Of a DNA stretch of 46,219 bases, positions 15,805 through 24,836 are shown piece by piece. Under the pieces are notes generated by a model. That model was not told the DNA's origin and did not search any database. It saw nothing but the letters and a program-made list of their open reading frames with translations. Position 1 is the first letter of the stretch; every line of letters starts with the position of its first letter. The position numbers and the translations under genes are program-made. This stretch comes from Streptomyces silvae (lineage in GTDB: Bacteria > Actinomycetota > Actinomycetes > Streptomycetales > Streptomycetaceae): the NCBI RefSeq assembly GCF_016745505.1, contig NZ_JAERUC010000079.1, positions 1 through 46,219 of the forward strand, written 5' to 3'.

Positions 15805-16635
15805 ATGGGCACGATCACCACCATCGACGGCACGGACATCTACTACAAGGACTGGGGCCCGCGCGACGCGCAGCCGATCGTGTTCCACCACGGCTGGCCG
15901 CTCAGCGGGGACGACTGGGACAGCCAGATGCTCTTCTTCCTCGGCCACGGCTACCGCGTGATCGCCCACGACCGCCGGGGTCACGGGCGCTCCAGCCAGA
16001 GCGCCGACGGGCACGACATGGACACCTACGCCGCCGATGTGTGGGCGCTGGCCGAGGCGCTCGACCTGCGGGGCGCGGTGCACATCGGCCATTCCACCGG
16101 CGGCGGCGAGGTCGCCCGGTACGTCGCCAGGTCCGAGCCCGGCCGGGTGGCGAAGGCCGTACTCGTGAGCGCGGTGCCCCCGGTCATGCTGAAGTCCGCG
16201 TCGAATCCGGGCGGCCTGCCGATCGAGGTCTTCGACGGGTTCCGCGCCTCCCTCGCGGCCAATCGCGCGCAGTTCTACATCGACGTGGCGGCGGGCCCGT
16301 TCTACGGCTTCAACCGCCCCGGCGCCGAGGTGTCGCAGGGGCTGATCGACAACTGGTGGAGGCAGGGCATGCGGGGCGCGGCCAACGCCCACTACGAGTG
16401 CATCAAGGCCTTCTCCGAGACCGACTTCACCGAGGACCTCAAGAAGATCGAGGTTCCTGTCCTGGTCGCGCACGGCACCGACGACCAGGTCGTGCCCTAC
16501 GAGGACGCGGGGCCCCTGTCGGCGAAGCTTCTGCCCAACGGCAGGCTGAAGAGCTACGAGGGCTACCCGCACGGCATGCTCTCGACGCACCCGGAGGTCC
16601 TCAACCCCGACCTCCTGGCGTTCGTGAAGGAGTAG
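15805..16635 (+). CDS. Non-heme chloroperoxidase-type alpha/beta hydrolase
   Basis: A 276-residue enzyme of the cofactor-free haloperoxidase/esterase family, cytosolic. The start ([10 protein letters not shown] then YYKDWG) is characteristic. The catalytic triad is Ser97 in [10 protein letters not shown], Asp in [13 protein letters not shown] and His in GYPHGM. The length matches the usual 270-280 residues. Family members are chiefly esterases and perhydrolases; halogenation seen in vitro is a side reaction through peracids. It is divergent from the anchored hydrolase gene with a 273-bp shared promoter region. A physiological substrate cannot be assigned. Confidence 0.92.
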   Translation: MGTITTIDGTDIYYKDWGPRDAQPIVFHHGWPLSGDDWDSQMLFFLGHGYRVIAHDRRGHGRSSQSADGHDMDTYAADVWALAEALDLRGAVHIGHSTGGGEVARYVARSEPGRVAKAVLVSAVPPVMLKSASNPGGLPIEVFDGFRASLAANRAQFYIDVAAGPFYGFNRPGAEVSQGLIDNWWRQGMRGAANAHYECIKAFSETDFTEDLKKIEVPVLVAHGTDDQVVPYEDAGPLSAKLLPNGRLKSYEGYPHGMLSTHPEVLNPDLLAFVKE

Positions 16636-16699
16636 GCCCACCCGGGACCCGCCGGGCGCGTCCCGGCTGCACGCCCGGAGACGGGGTACGCGCTGTGCC

Positions 16700-17086
16700 A
16701 TGACGCAGGCGCGCGCATTACCCGACAACGCGACCGAGTGGTGGATCTACCTCGGCGTACTGGTTCTCTACCTGCTCACCCGCTGGCTCCTCGCCTGGAA
16801 CCAGGCGAGGAGGGAGGGCGCCGAGCACCCCGTGCGCACGGCCTTCGAGGACGAGGAACCCCAGGAGGCCGGGGCGGGGGCCGCCGCCGTGGGAGCCTTC
16901 CGCTCCTACCGGCAGCTCCTGGGATTCGTCGCCGCTGCGGTCGTCGTCACCCTGGTCGCCGCCCTGACCGAGGGAGGGGTGCGGCTGGCCCTGATGTGCA
17001 CCCTGGTCCCGGTGGCCGTCGTCCTGCTGGCCTACCTCGACTTCCGTCGCGCCCGGACGCACCGGCTCGGGCAGGGGCGCACCTGA
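16700..17086 (+). CDS. Small membrane protein of unknown function
   Basis: 128 residues with three hydrophobic segments: WWIYLGVLVLYLLTRWLLAW near the N-terminus, then LLGFVAAAVVVTLVAAL and LALMCTLVPVAVVLLAYL near the end, separated by an acidic cytoplasmic-like loop (FEDEEPQEAGAG). I do not recognise a family. It lies 64 nt after the chloroperoxidase-like gene in the same direction, so it may share its transcript. The ATG at 16700 lacks a strong SD, so the exact start is uncertain. Confidence 0.6.
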   Translation: MTQARALPDNATEWWIYLGVLVLYLLTRWLLAWNQARREGAEHPVRTAFEDEEPQEAGAGAAAVGAFRSYRQLLGFVAAAVVVTLVAALTEGGVRLALMCTLVPVAVVLLAYLDFRRARTHRLGQGRT

Positions 17087-17112
17087 GCGCACGGTGCGGC
17101 TGGCACCGGTCC

Positions 17113-18350
17113 TCAAGGCCGGTCAGGCTCAACGGCGGATCGGGTCCCCCGGCACAGCAGGGCCGGGTCGGTCCGCCGCAGGGCCGCCGCCGCGTCCAGG
17201 TCCCGGCCGGCCCCGTACGCCTCGGCGAAGCCTTCGTCGCCGAGCGCGGTCCGGGCGCGACGGCTCAGGGCGCGGATCGCTCGGGCAGCGGGAGCGGGCC
17301 GAGCGGGACCAAGGCCTCGCCGTCGACCGCCAGCGGTTCCCGGCTGGTGGCCAGCACCCGCAGCCCGGGGCAGACGGGCCAGCAGGGCCGGGACCAGGTG
17401 CGCGACGGCGTCGATGAGGTGCTCGCAGTTGTCCACGAGCAGGCTCTCCCGGCCGTTCAACTGGTCGGCCAGCACGTCCAGTTCGCCGACCGGGTCGCTG
17501 CGCAGCCGGGCCGGGGCCTCGAACAGGGCCGAGCCGCGCAGCCCGATCGCGACGAGCAGCGCCCCGCCGGCCTTGGCCGGGTCGGTGACATGGGCGAGGT
17601 CGATCAGCCAGGCGCCGTCGCGGTACGCCTGGCGGTGGCGCCGGGCGGCCTCGACGGCGAGGCGCGTCTTGCCGGCGCCGCCGGGACCGAGGACGGTAAC
17701 AAGCCGCCCGGTGGCGAGCAGCGTGTCGATGCGGGCGAGGTCGTCCTCCCGGCCGATGAAGCTGGTCAGCGGCGCGGGCAGGTTGCCCCGCTCCTCCCGC
17801 TCGACGGCGTCGGCGGCGGGCGTCGGCCGCTCGGCCCGCGGCAGGCGCAGATGGCGCTCGCGCAGGGCGGCGCCCGGGTCGGCGCCGAGGGTGTCGGCCA
17901 GGGTTTCGCGGAACCGCTCGTACCGGGCGAGGGCCTCGGCCTGACGTCCCTGGGCGGCGAGCGCGTCCATGAGCAGGGCGGCGGCCCGTTCGTGGACGGG
18001 CCGCTCGGCGAGCAGGGCGGTCAGATGGGAGGTGGCGGCGTCGGCGCGGCCCAGGGCCAGCTCGGCCTCGGCGAGGTCGGCGACGGCCTCGACCGAGACA
18101 TGGGCCAGCCGGATCGCGGCGGCGGGCGCCACCGGGGCGATGACGGCGGGCTCGGCGCCGGGACGGTCGCCCCACAGGTCCACGGCCTCGCCGAGCAGGA
18201 CCGCCGCGGCGTCCGGGTCACCGGAGCGCAACCGGTCACGGCCTGCGGCGGCACGCTGCTCGAACCGCAGCGCGTCCACATCGGTCACGTCCACGTCCAG
18301 CCGGTAGCCGCCCCCGAGCTGGGTCACGTCACCGGCCGAACCGAGGGCCC
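17113..18350 (-). pseudogene. Remnant of an AfsR/SARP-type regulator (BTAD + NB-ARC)
   Basis: The frame holds an AfsR-like transcriptional activator with parts missing. Present are the bacterial transcriptional activator domain (VTQLGGGYRLDVDVTDVDALRFEQ up to RYERFRETLADTLGADPG) and an NB-ARC ATPase (TSFIGREDDLARIDTLL, Walker A GPGGAGKTRLA, LLVDNCEHLIDAVAHLV). The N-terminal OmpR-like DNA-binding domain is absent. After LLARLP the reading frame slips at a C-run; the natural continuation (GLRVLATSREPLAVDGEAL) is in another frame and meets a stop. The tail (RARTALGDEGFAEAYGAGRDLD) is the normal AfsR-type C-terminus, so the long repeat region has been deleted. It cannot act as an activator. Confidence 0.8.
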
Positions 18351-18359
18351 GGAGCGGCC

Positions 18360-18546
18360 GCGATCGGCTGCGGAGCCGTTGGTCCGCCCCGACGGAGTGG
18401 TGGCCTGGGCCGACGACCGCACGCCCGACCCCGAAGCGCTCGAAAGGGCCGCAACCCGCTGGTTCGGCGCCCCCGCGAGGCTCCTCCCAGGCAGGATGAC
18501 CCACGGCGAAGCGACATCGCCGCGGCACCGAGGAGACTCCGCATGA
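18360..18546 (+). pseudogene. C-terminal fragment of an FAD-dependent monooxygenase
   Basis: The plus-strand frame reads PLVRPDGVVAWADDRTPDPEALERAATRWFG, which matches the extreme C-terminus of PheA/TfdB-type FAD aromatic hydroxylases (LVRPDG-VAWR, then a helix with ERAL-RWFG). Nothing of the FAD or substrate domains is found upstream, because the minus-strand regulator remnant begins within a few bases. The fragment's stop overlaps the next start (ATGA). It looks like one side of a deletion junction. Confidence 0.6.
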
Positions 18547-19049
18547 CCGACCACTATCCCTACCGGCTCGCGGCGAGAAGAGGAGACCTGACGCTGATCT
18601 GGCGGCCCGGAGAGGGAGATGGCCCCGATCAGCTCGCCGTCGACGAACTCGGAGGCCTGCTCACGTTCCACGACCTCGACACGCTGCAGGCGTACTGCGA
18701 TGGCCACGGCTGGAAGCTGGTACGGGACGGCGGAACCACCCTCGATCTGGACGCCGTACGCCGATGGGTCGAGCACCCTGACCACGCCTCGCCCCAGCCG
18801 GAACTGCTGCTGGACGCATGGAACTTCTTCGAAGACCTCTCCCACAGCGTGAAGTCAGGCCCGGCCTTCCCCCCGCAAGGACCGGTCCACGACAGCGCCT
18901 ACGAAAAGCTCTTCGGCGGCGAGGCTCTCGAACCGACGGCAGGCGAGGAAGCCTGGACGGCCGAGGAATCAGAGGCGGTACGCGACCTCCTCAGCACGGG
19001 ACTGAACCTCTGGGAACAGGCCACGCACGGCCCCGGCACCGCCGACTGA
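18543..19049 (+). CDS. Hypothetical acidic protein
   Basis: 168 residues, acidic, no signal peptide or membrane segment. It begins MTDHYPYRLAARRGDLTLIWRP and has a WxxxxD-type region (LLLDAWNFFEDLSHS) and a Trp/Glu-rich end. I do not recognise the family; similar small cytoplasmic proteins with a LxAYCxxxGW-like motif occur in Streptomyces as orphans. The ATG at 18543 overlaps the stop of the monooxygenase fragment, so it may once have been its coupled partner. Confidence 0.65.
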   Translation: MTDHYPYRLAARRGDLTLIWRPGEGDGPDQLAVDELGGLLTFHDLDTLQAYCDGHGWKLVRDGGTTLDLDAVRRWVEHPDHASPQPELLLDAWNFFEDLSHSVKSGPAFPPQGPVHDSAYEKLFGGEALEPTAGEEAWTAEESEAVRDLLSTGLNLWEQATHGPGTAD

Positions 19050-19156
19050 TCGCATCCACCAGGGCTCTCCCGCGCGCGATCCTGTTACGAACTACGAACC
19101 GCAGCTGTCGGTCTCAGTCATCTGACCTGCGGGTCCGCGAGGGCGTGAGCCGGCCC

Positions 19157-19744
19157 CTAGGCCCTGACCGGTGCGGTGGCCGACCTGGCAGCCTGCTCGA
19201 TCTTCGCGCGGTAGGCGGCCCGGGCTTCCTCGTCGATCCGCTCCTCGTGCTCGGCGCGCAACCCGGTCCGGCCGTCGAGGCCCTCGCGCAGCACATCGGC
19301 CTGCCCGGCGTGCCGGATGGTCTCGCCGAGGACGTGGACCACGACGGCGAACAGGTTCGTGCCGGCATAAGGCTCCGGCCACCACGGCACGTTGCCGGGG
19401 GCGTCGAGGGGAAGCTCGCTGATCGTCGCGTCCGAGTGTTCCCACGTACGCCGGTAGAAGCCGACGATCTGATCGCGGGTGTCGTCCTCGGCCGCCCACA
19501 GATCGCTGCCGTCGGAGTCCTGCCACCGGGGCAGCGGTTCCGGGGAAGGGCGGCCGAAGACCTCGCCGAAATACCTGGCCTCGACGGTGGCCACGTGCTT
19601 GACCAGGCCGAGGAGGTTGGTTCCGGTCGCCGTCAATGGCCGACGGGCGTCGTATTCGGACAGGCCGTCGAGCTTCCAGAGCAGCGCCTCGCGGTCCCGC
19701 CGGAGTCGCCCGTGCAGGTTGTCCTTCGCGAACTCATCGATCAT
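19157..19744 (-). CDS. DinB/DUF664 family protein
   Basis: A 195-residue four-helix-bundle protein of the DinB_2/DUF664 type. Family-like stretches are LLWKLDGLSEYDARRPLTATGTNLLGLVKHVATVEARYFGEVFG and VVHVLGETIRHAGQADVLREGLDG. The metal-site histidines expected in this superfamily (HV near residue 55, then H in VVVHVL and RHAGQ) are visible. Several actinobacterial relatives are mycothiol-dependent enzymes, but most are uncharacterised. ATG 19744 is preferred over the in-frame GTG at 19762. Monocistronic in appearance. Confidence 0.85.
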   Translation of the reverse strand: MIDEFAKDNLHGRLRRDREALLWKLDGLSEYDARRPLTATGTNLLGLVKHVATVEARYFGEVFGRPSPEPLPRWQDSDGSDLWAAEDDTRDQIVGFYRRTWEHSDATISELPLDAPGNVPWWPEPYAGTNLFAVVVHVLGETIRHAGQADVLREGLDGRTGLRAEHEERIDEEARAAYRAKIEQAARSATAPVRA

Positions 19745-19903
19745 GCGGCATGAGCCTGCCACGGACTGCTCATGGCCTCAAGATCCCGTTAGTGGTCCGC
19801 CACGACCGGCTCCGCGCCTGTGAAACGGGCTGATCCCCGCCGAAGTCTTCACCGAGCCTCCCTCCTACGAGGCGGAGGACGATGCCACCGCCTTCCACCT
19901 GGA

Positions 19904-20527
19904 TCAGTCGCCCAACGTGCCTGAGAACGAACCGGACTTCGCCTCGTCCGCGGACAGCTGCAGCTTCCCCCGGTGGGAGATCTCGACCTGGTAGAAGTCC
20001 TCGTCCGCCGGCACGTCCTCGACGGCCACGTCGTACGTGCACGATCCGGCGGTGGCGTCGAACTCGGAGAGGAGCAGGGCGCTCGTCGCGATGACGGATC
20101 CTGCGGCGTCGTACACAGTCACGGAGGTACCGATCCCGATGTCGGTGTAGCCACCGCTTCCCTCGCACCCTCCGATGCCGTCGCTGATCGCGCCGTCGGC
20201 CAGGGTGAACTCGCCTTCGAGGGTGAACGTGCCGTCCGGCTCGGCATTGATGACGTCCGCGGGCAGGCCGGTGGCCTTGCCGCTGGTGTTGTCACCGCTG
20301 CTGGAGCTGGTGGCGTACCAGGTGCCGCCGACGATCGCCGCGCCGGCCAGGGCGCCGATGAGGAGCGTGGTCAGGGTGCGGAGGCGGCTGGGCTCGGCCG
20401 AGGCCTGCGGAGCCGCGGGGACCGTGGCGGGCGCGATCTCGGGCGGTGCGAGCGGCTTCGGAGGGGTGACGCTGTCCGCTGTGGGCTGCTGCTCACCGTC
20501 GGACGGGGTGGGCCGGATGTCAGTCAT
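19904..20527 (-). CDS. Membrane-anchored hypothetical protein
   Basis: 207 residues. It has a Pro/Gln-rich cytoplasmic N-terminus (about 1-47), one transmembrane helix (LTTLLIGALAGAAIVGGTWYA), then an extracytoplasmic domain with alternating beta-like sequence and two Cys (GGCEGSGGY, GSCTYDVA) that could form a disulfide. This layout is common in Streptomyces orphan proteins. No catalytic motif is seen and function is unknown. Downstream and upstream gaps (19745-19903, 20528-20795) hold no recognisable gene. Confidence 0.75.
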   Translation of the reverse strand: MTDIRPTPSDGEQQPTADSVTPPKPLAPPEIAPATVPAAPQASAEPSRLRTLTTLLIGALAGAAIVGGTWYATSSSSGDNTSGKATGLPADVINAEPDGTFTLEGEFTLADGAISDGIGGCEGSGGYTDIGIGTSVTVYDAAGSVIATSALLLSEFDATAGSCTYDVAVEDVPADEDFYQVEISHRGKLQLSADEAKSGSFSGTLGD

Positions 20528-20795
20528 GGCTGCCTGTCGTGAGGGGCTGCCGGGCGGTGGGGGTCACGACGGCAATGTGGTTGCCATGTGTGACATTCGT
20601 GAACGCCGGATGGTTGCAACCGGTGGGGGTAATTCCGAGAGCACACAGGGTCAGCTTCTCGGTCCACTCCTCGATCCCCTCCGGGTACGCCCGAGCCAGG
20701 CGGAGGCAGCCCAGGCCCCGGCGTGACACCTGGGCTCCGGTCCGGGCAGGGCCCAGGCGATGTGCGTCAGCATCACCAGGGAGAGCTGGTGACGG

Positions 20796-21404
20796 TCACG
20801 AAACGGATGCCTCGCCCCCGCCGGCCGCAATCGCGCCTCGGACGCAGTCGCGGAGCAGCGCGCGGCGCCCGTCGTGCACGGCATCGGGTTCCTGGCTGCC
20901 GGCCGCATAGACGTTACTGACCGGCGACCAGGCCATGGACATGGCGATGACCATGGCCATGATGTCGAACGGATCACCCGCGCGAACCCGCCCTGCGGCC
21001 TGAGCCTCGGCGATGGCGGCCAGCTTGCGGTCGTCGTAGTCCTGGTGCGTCTCGACCAGGTGCCCGGCAGGCCGGCGCTCCAGGCGCGTCCAGGTCGCCA
21101 GCCGGATGAGGTCGGGGCGGCGCAGGTATTCGTCGTAAAGGCGGACCGCCCACTCGGCGAGATCGTCGGCGTCGATGGGCACGACGTTGGTTATGCGCTC
21201 CAGGGAACTGAGGAAGATCGCGTCGAAAAGCCGCTCCTTGTCGCCGAAGTAGGCGTAGAGCTGCGCCTTGTTCGTGCGCGCCGCCGTCACGATGCGCTCG
21301 ATGCGTGCCCCGGCGATCCCGTGCTGGGCGAACTCTTCGGTGGCGGCGTCCAGGATGCGCTGGTAGGTCGCGGCGCCGCGCGAGGTCTGGGGCTGTTCCG
21401 GCAT
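20796..21404 (-). CDS. TetR family repressor
   Basis: 202 residues with an N-terminal TetR helix-turn-helix: AATYQRILDAATEEFAQHGIAGARIERIVTAARTNKAQLYAYFGDKERLFDAIF. The C-terminal ligand domain resembles TetR proteins with a TetR_C-type middle. It is divergent from a zinc alcohol dehydrogenase, and each gene start is preceded 11-12 bp away by a palindrome with the same core, so it very likely represses both. The inducer is probably a substrate of the dehydrogenase. Confidence 0.93.
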   Translation of the reverse strand: MPEQPQTSRGAATYQRILDAATEEFAQHGIAGARIERIVTAARTNKAQLYAYFGDKERLFDAIFLSSLERITNVVPIDADDLAEWAVRLYDEYLRRPDLIRLATWTRLERRPAGHLVETHQDYDDRKLAAIAEAQAAGRVRAGDPFDIMAMVIAMSMAWSPVSNVYAAGSQEPDAVHDGRRALLRDCVRGAIAAGGGEASVS

Positions 21405-21415
21405 GTCCGCAGTCT

Positions 21416-21434
21416 ACCAAACAGAACAGTTGGT
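21416..21434. promoter_or_regulatory. TetR operator site 1
   Basis: ACCAAACAGAACAGTTGGT, with arms ACCAA/TTGGT around the core ACAGAACAG, 11 bp before the TetR start. Confidence 0.65.
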
Positions 21435-21464
21435 TTGCCTTCGGGTCCGGTCGCGCTTACGCTG

Positions 21465-21486
21465 AAACAGACAGAACAGTCTGTTT
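21465..21486. promoter_or_regulatory. TetR operator site 2
   Basis: Perfect arms AAACAGAC (21465-21472) and GTCTGTTT (21479-21486) around AGAACA. It shares the ACAGAACAGT core with site 1 and lies 12 bp before the dehydrogenase start, next to its SD (TAAGGAG). Confidence 0.75.
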
Positions 21487-21498
21487 AAGGAGTTAGCC

Positions 21499-22539
21499 AT
21501 GCGCACGACCACCGGATGGCAGGCGACCGGCCCGACGGCGCTGCGCCGCACGCCGCTGGAGCGCCGCGACCTGCGCCCGGACGACATCGCGGTGCGGGTC
21601 GACTACTGCGGCGTATGCCACACCGACCTGCACGCCCTGCACGCCTTCGACCAGCGGACGGAAGCGCCCCTGGTTCCGGGGCACGAATTCACCGGTGTGG
21701 TGACCGGGACCGGCTCCCAGGTGACCGCTTTCTCGGTCGGCGACCACGTCGCGGTGGGCAACATCGTCGACTCCTGCGGCGTGTGCGCCATGTGCAAAGC
21801 CGGACAGGAGAATTTCTGCCACTCCTTCCCGACGCTGACCTACGGCGGCACCGACCGGCAGGACGGCTCGACCACCCTCGGCGGCTACTCCCGTGAGTAC
21901 GTCGTGCGCGACGCCTTCGCCTACGTGCTCCCCTCCGGCCTCGACCCGGCCGCGACCGCCCCGCTGATGTGCGCCGGAGTCACCGTCTGGGAACCTCTGC
22001 GCTCCCTCGGCGTGGGCCCCGGCAGCCGTGTCGCCGTGGCAGGCCTCGGCGGCCTGGGCCACCTCGCGGTCAAGATGGCCGTGGCACTCGGCGCCACCAC
22101 GACCGTCATCAGCCGTACGCACGACAAGCGCGACGACGCCCTCAAGCTCGGCGCCCACGACCTCATCGCGTCCACCGACGCCGAGCAGATGGCCGCGGCA
22201 CGCGACACCTTTGATGTCATCATCGACACCATCTCCGCCCAGCACGACCTCGCGCCGTATCTGCAGCTGGTGGCGATGGACGGCACCCTCAGCCTCGTCG
22301 GGTACCTGGGTCCCCTCACTGTCGAGGCGATGGATCTGCTCGTCGGCCGCAAGAAGCTCAGCTCCGGGGGCAGCGGAGGACGTCCGGCGACAGCCGAGAT
22401 GCTCCAGTTCTGTGCCGACCACAACATCGGCGCCGACATCGAAGTACTCCCGTCGTCACAGGTGGAGACGGCCCTGGACCGCCTCCGACGGAACGACGTC
22501 CGCTACCGCTTCGTGCTCGACATGTCCGACCTGGACTGA
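21499..22539 (+). CDS. Zinc-dependent NAD(P) alcohol dehydrogenase (CAD-like)
   Basis: A 346-residue medium-chain dehydrogenase. Catalytic zinc ligands are Cys37 (DYCGVCHTDLH) and His62/Glu63 (GHEFTG), with a later Cys in LMCAGVTVW; the structural zinc site is Cys93, 96, 99 and 107. The Rossmann motif is VAGLGGLGHLAVKMA. Closest family character is the cinnamyl-alcohol/aldehyde reductase group (YahK/AdhC-like), which reduces diverse aldehydes with NADPH. The divergent TetR and a palindrome next to the start suggest induction by an aldehyde or related electrophile. The specific substrate is unknown. Confidence 0.92.
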   Translation: MRTTTGWQATGPTALRRTPLERRDLRPDDIAVRVDYCGVCHTDLHALHAFDQRTEAPLVPGHEFTGVVTGTGSQVTAFSVGDHVAVGNIVDSCGVCAMCKAGQENFCHSFPTLTYGGTDRQDGSTTLGGYSREYVVRDAFAYVLPSGLDPAATAPLMCAGVTVWEPLRSLGVGPGSRVAVAGLGGLGHLAVKMAVALGATTTVISRTHDKRDDALKLGAHDLIASTDAEQMAAARDTFDVIIDTISAQHDLAPYLQLVAMDGTLSLVGYLGPLTVEAMDLLVGRKKLSSGGSGGRPATAEMLQFCADHNIGADIEVLPSSQVETALDRLRRNDVRYRFVLDMSDLD

Positions 22540-22686
22540 GGAGGTGGCGGATCTCGGCACCCGAAGTGCCGCGCTGCCGCACCGAATTCACCGCGCCGCT
22601 CACGCCATGGGGCCCTCACGGGTGTCTGCCGCACCGGCCGGCTCAAGGTGCTCCTGTCGGGCTCTCCCCTTCGTACACTGACGAGG

Positions 22687-23517
22687 GTGGAAGACCATAC
22701 GGCCACCAGGATCGAGGCACGTCCGGCGCCCGCCCTGCGGCGGTACGTCGGCTCGTACATCGGGTTCGACCTTCGCGGGTTCCCTGCGGGGGTGCACTGC
22801 GGTCCGCCCGGCCGCATGCTCACCACGGTGATCAGCCTGTCCGACCCTCTGGAGATGGCGGCGGGCGTCGACGACGGGTCACTGGTCAACCGGTTCGGCA
22901 GCGTGGCCGGCGGTCCGATGTGCCGGTCCGTCGCGATCCACCACGACGGACGGCAGCACGGCGTGCAGGTGTCGCTGACACCGCGCGGGGCACGGGCCGT
23001 CTACGGCATGCCCGCCGCAGCGCTGGCCCATCAATTGGTACCGCTCGACGCGCTTCTCGGCTCGCTCGGAGTGGAGTTGACCGAGCGGCTCCGAGCGGCG
23101 ACGAGCTGGACCGCGCGGTTCGCCGTGCTGGACGAGGTGTTCCTGCTGGCCGTCGGCCGCGGCGGCGACCGCGTGCCCCGGGTACGCCCCGAGGTGGCGG
23201 AGGCCTGGCGCCGCCTCGTCGCCGCGCGGGGCCGCGTCCAGGTCGGGGCGGTCGCCGCCGAGCTGGGCTGGAGCCGCCGGTACCTCACCGAGCGATTCCG
23301 CGGTGAGGTGGGCCTCTCGCCGAAGACCTTCGCCCGAGTCCTGCGCTTCGAGCACGCGCACGAGCTGGCGACAGCGCACGATCCGCTCCCCTGGGCCGCT
23401 GTGGCGACCGCCTCCGGCTACGCCGACCAGGCCCATCTCATCCGGGAATGGGGCGAGTTCACGGGCCGGTCGCCGACGGTCTGGCGTCGCGGTGAAGTCC
23501 TGCTCGGCACCGGGTAG
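22687..23517 (+). CDS. AraC family transcriptional regulator
   Basis: 276 residues with a C-terminal double helix-turn-helix: VQVGAVAAELGWSRRYLTERFRGEVGLSPKTFARVLRFEHAHEL and VATASGYADQAHLIREWGEFTGRSPTVWR, both diagnostic. The N-terminal half is a sensor domain similar to that of other actinobacterial AraC proteins (DUF6597-like). GTG 22687 is chosen as start; the open frame continues 13 codons upstream to 22648 with no good SD. No target is evident; the cupin gene 88 nt downstream is the nearest candidate. Confidence 0.88.
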   Translation: MEDHTATRIEARPAPALRRYVGSYIGFDLRGFPAGVHCGPPGRMLTTVISLSDPLEMAAGVDDGSLVNRFGSVAGGPMCRSVAIHHDGRQHGVQVSLTPRGARAVYGMPAAALAHQLVPLDALLGSLGVELTERLRAATSWTARFAVLDEVFLLAVGRGGDRVPRVRPEVAEAWRRLVAARGRVQVGAVAAELGWSRRYLTERFRGEVGLSPKTFARVLRFEHAHELATAHDPLPWAAVATASGYADQAHLIREWGEFTGRSPTVWRRGEVLLGTG

Positions 23518-23605
23518 TGGCAGCCCTCCGTCCGTCGCTCCGGCTCCGGCTCCCGTTCCCTTTCCTTCAAGACCGCCCGGCCGCCGTCCTGTGACGATCG
23601 TCGGC

Positions 23606-24073
23606 ATGAGACTCCTCGACAACGAACACCACGCCGTCGACCTGCGGACCACCCCGGTGCACCTCGGGCTGGGATCGAGAGCGAAACCCGTCGAGGGCTT
23701 CGCCTGGGACCCGCAGGTGCTCCAGGCCTACAGCGCCGCGGTCGCGGCGGACGGCGCCGAGGGCCGGATGGTGGCCATCTTCGACGGCGACGGCCCCGGC
23801 GACCGCTGGGAGCGCCACCCGGCCGGCGACGAACTGGTCGTCTGCCTCAGCGGGTCGGTGACGGTCACCCGCGACGTGGACGGGGTGCCCGACAGCGTCG
23901 TGCTCGGGCCGGGCGGGGCCACCGTCAACCCGGCCGGGGCATGGCACGCGGTCGACATGACAGGCCCGGCGTCCATCCTGACCGTCACCGCCGGCCTCGG
24001 CACCGACCACCGCCCCCGGACCGGCACCCGACCGACCGAGCACGTCGGTACGCCCGGCCCGGAAGCGTCGTGA
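23606..24073 (+). CDS. Cupin domain protein
   Basis: 155 residues with a single cupin barrel: AIFDGDGPGDRWERHPAGDELVVCLSGSVTV (motif 1, with H-x4-E pattern) and GATVNPAGAWHAVDM (motif 2). This suits a metal-binding small-molecule enzyme or sensor. ATG 23606 is chosen over longer in-frame starts because cupin sequence begins shortly after. Its stop overlaps the GTG of the SGNH hydrolase (GTGA), so the two form a coupled pair. Confidence 0.82.
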   Translation: MRLLDNEHHAVDLRTTPVHLGLGSRAKPVEGFAWDPQVLQAYSAAVAADGAEGRMVAIFDGDGPGDRWERHPAGDELVVCLSGSVTVTRDVDGVPDSVVLGPGGATVNPAGAWHAVDMTGPASILTVTAGLGTDHRPRTGTRPTEHVGTPGPEAS

Positions 24074-24821
24074 CGACCCGCGTCGCATGTCTCGGCGACA
24101 GCCTCACCCGCGCGCAGCTCAGCGTCGACTACCTGGGCCTTCTCGAACGACGCCATCCTCCGGGCGACGTACGGCTCACCCGTTTCTCCGGCAACGGCGA
24201 CTTCGTCCACAACCTCTCGCAGCGCCTCGATGCCGTCGTCGCGGACCCGCCCGACGTGATCACCGTGCTGATCGGGACCAACGACGCCCGGGCGAGCCTG
24301 GCCGGCTATCCGGTCGAGCGGGCCGTGAAGCGCAGACGACTCCCCCGGCGCCCGTCGGCCGGCTGGTTCCAGCAGTGCCTGGGAGCCGTCGTCGAACGGC
24401 TGCGGGCGGAGACCGACGCGACGATCGGCCTGCTGTCGCTCCCGGTCCTCGGCCAACAGCTCGACGGAGCGGCGGCGCAGGCGTCGCAGGCGTACAGGCG
24501 TACAGGCGTACAGGCGTACAGGCGTACAGCCGGACGATCGCCGAGGTCGCCGCCACCCACTCGGCGGCCTACCTCCCGCTCCACGAACGCCAGATGGAGG
24601 TCCTGAGCCGAGCGGACCCGCCGCCGGTCCCGTACCGGGAGCTGACGCCGGCGGCGGGCGTCGGCGTGCTCGTCCAGCGCGCCGTGCTGCGTCGCAGCCT
24701 CGACTCGATCTCGCGGCGCCGGGGCCTCCTGCTGACGACCGATCACATCCACCAGAACAGCCGTGGCGCCGCCCTTGTCGCCGAGGCCATCGGCACCTTC
24801 CTGCAGACCCGGAGCGGGTAG
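24070..24821 (+). pseudogene. SGNH/GDSL hydrolase, frame-disrupted by an 8-bp tandem repeat
   Basis: The N-terminal part reads TRVACLGDSLT (block I Ser), a SGNGDFVHNL Asn/Gly block and LIGTNDARASL (block III), which identify an SGNH hydrolase/esterase. At 24490 the codons enter five copies of GCGTACAG. The downstream part (YSRTIAEVAATHSAAYLPLHERQ up to TDHIHQNSRGAALVAEAIG, the block V Asp-His) is in another frame. One or four copies would restore a single frame of about 240 residues; five copies give a premature stop near 24606. The gene is therefore off in this sequence, but reversible by slippage. GTG 24070 overlaps the cupin stop. Confidence 0.82.
24490..24529 (+). repeat. Five tandem copies of the 8-bp unit GCGTACAG inside the SGNH hydrolase gene
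   Basis: Five exact head-to-tail units. Unit length is not a multiple of three, so copy number sets the reading frame: one or four copies are in frame, the observed five are not. Confidence 0.95.
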
Positions 24822-24836
24822 CCGGTCCCGGCCGCG

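Noticed and set aside
20651..20830. Minus-strand stretch resembling a transposase C-terminus (RDRHQLSLVMLTHIAW)
   Set aside because: Only about 20 residues look suggestive, with no catalytic motif, inverted repeats or target duplication; not enough to call a mobile element.
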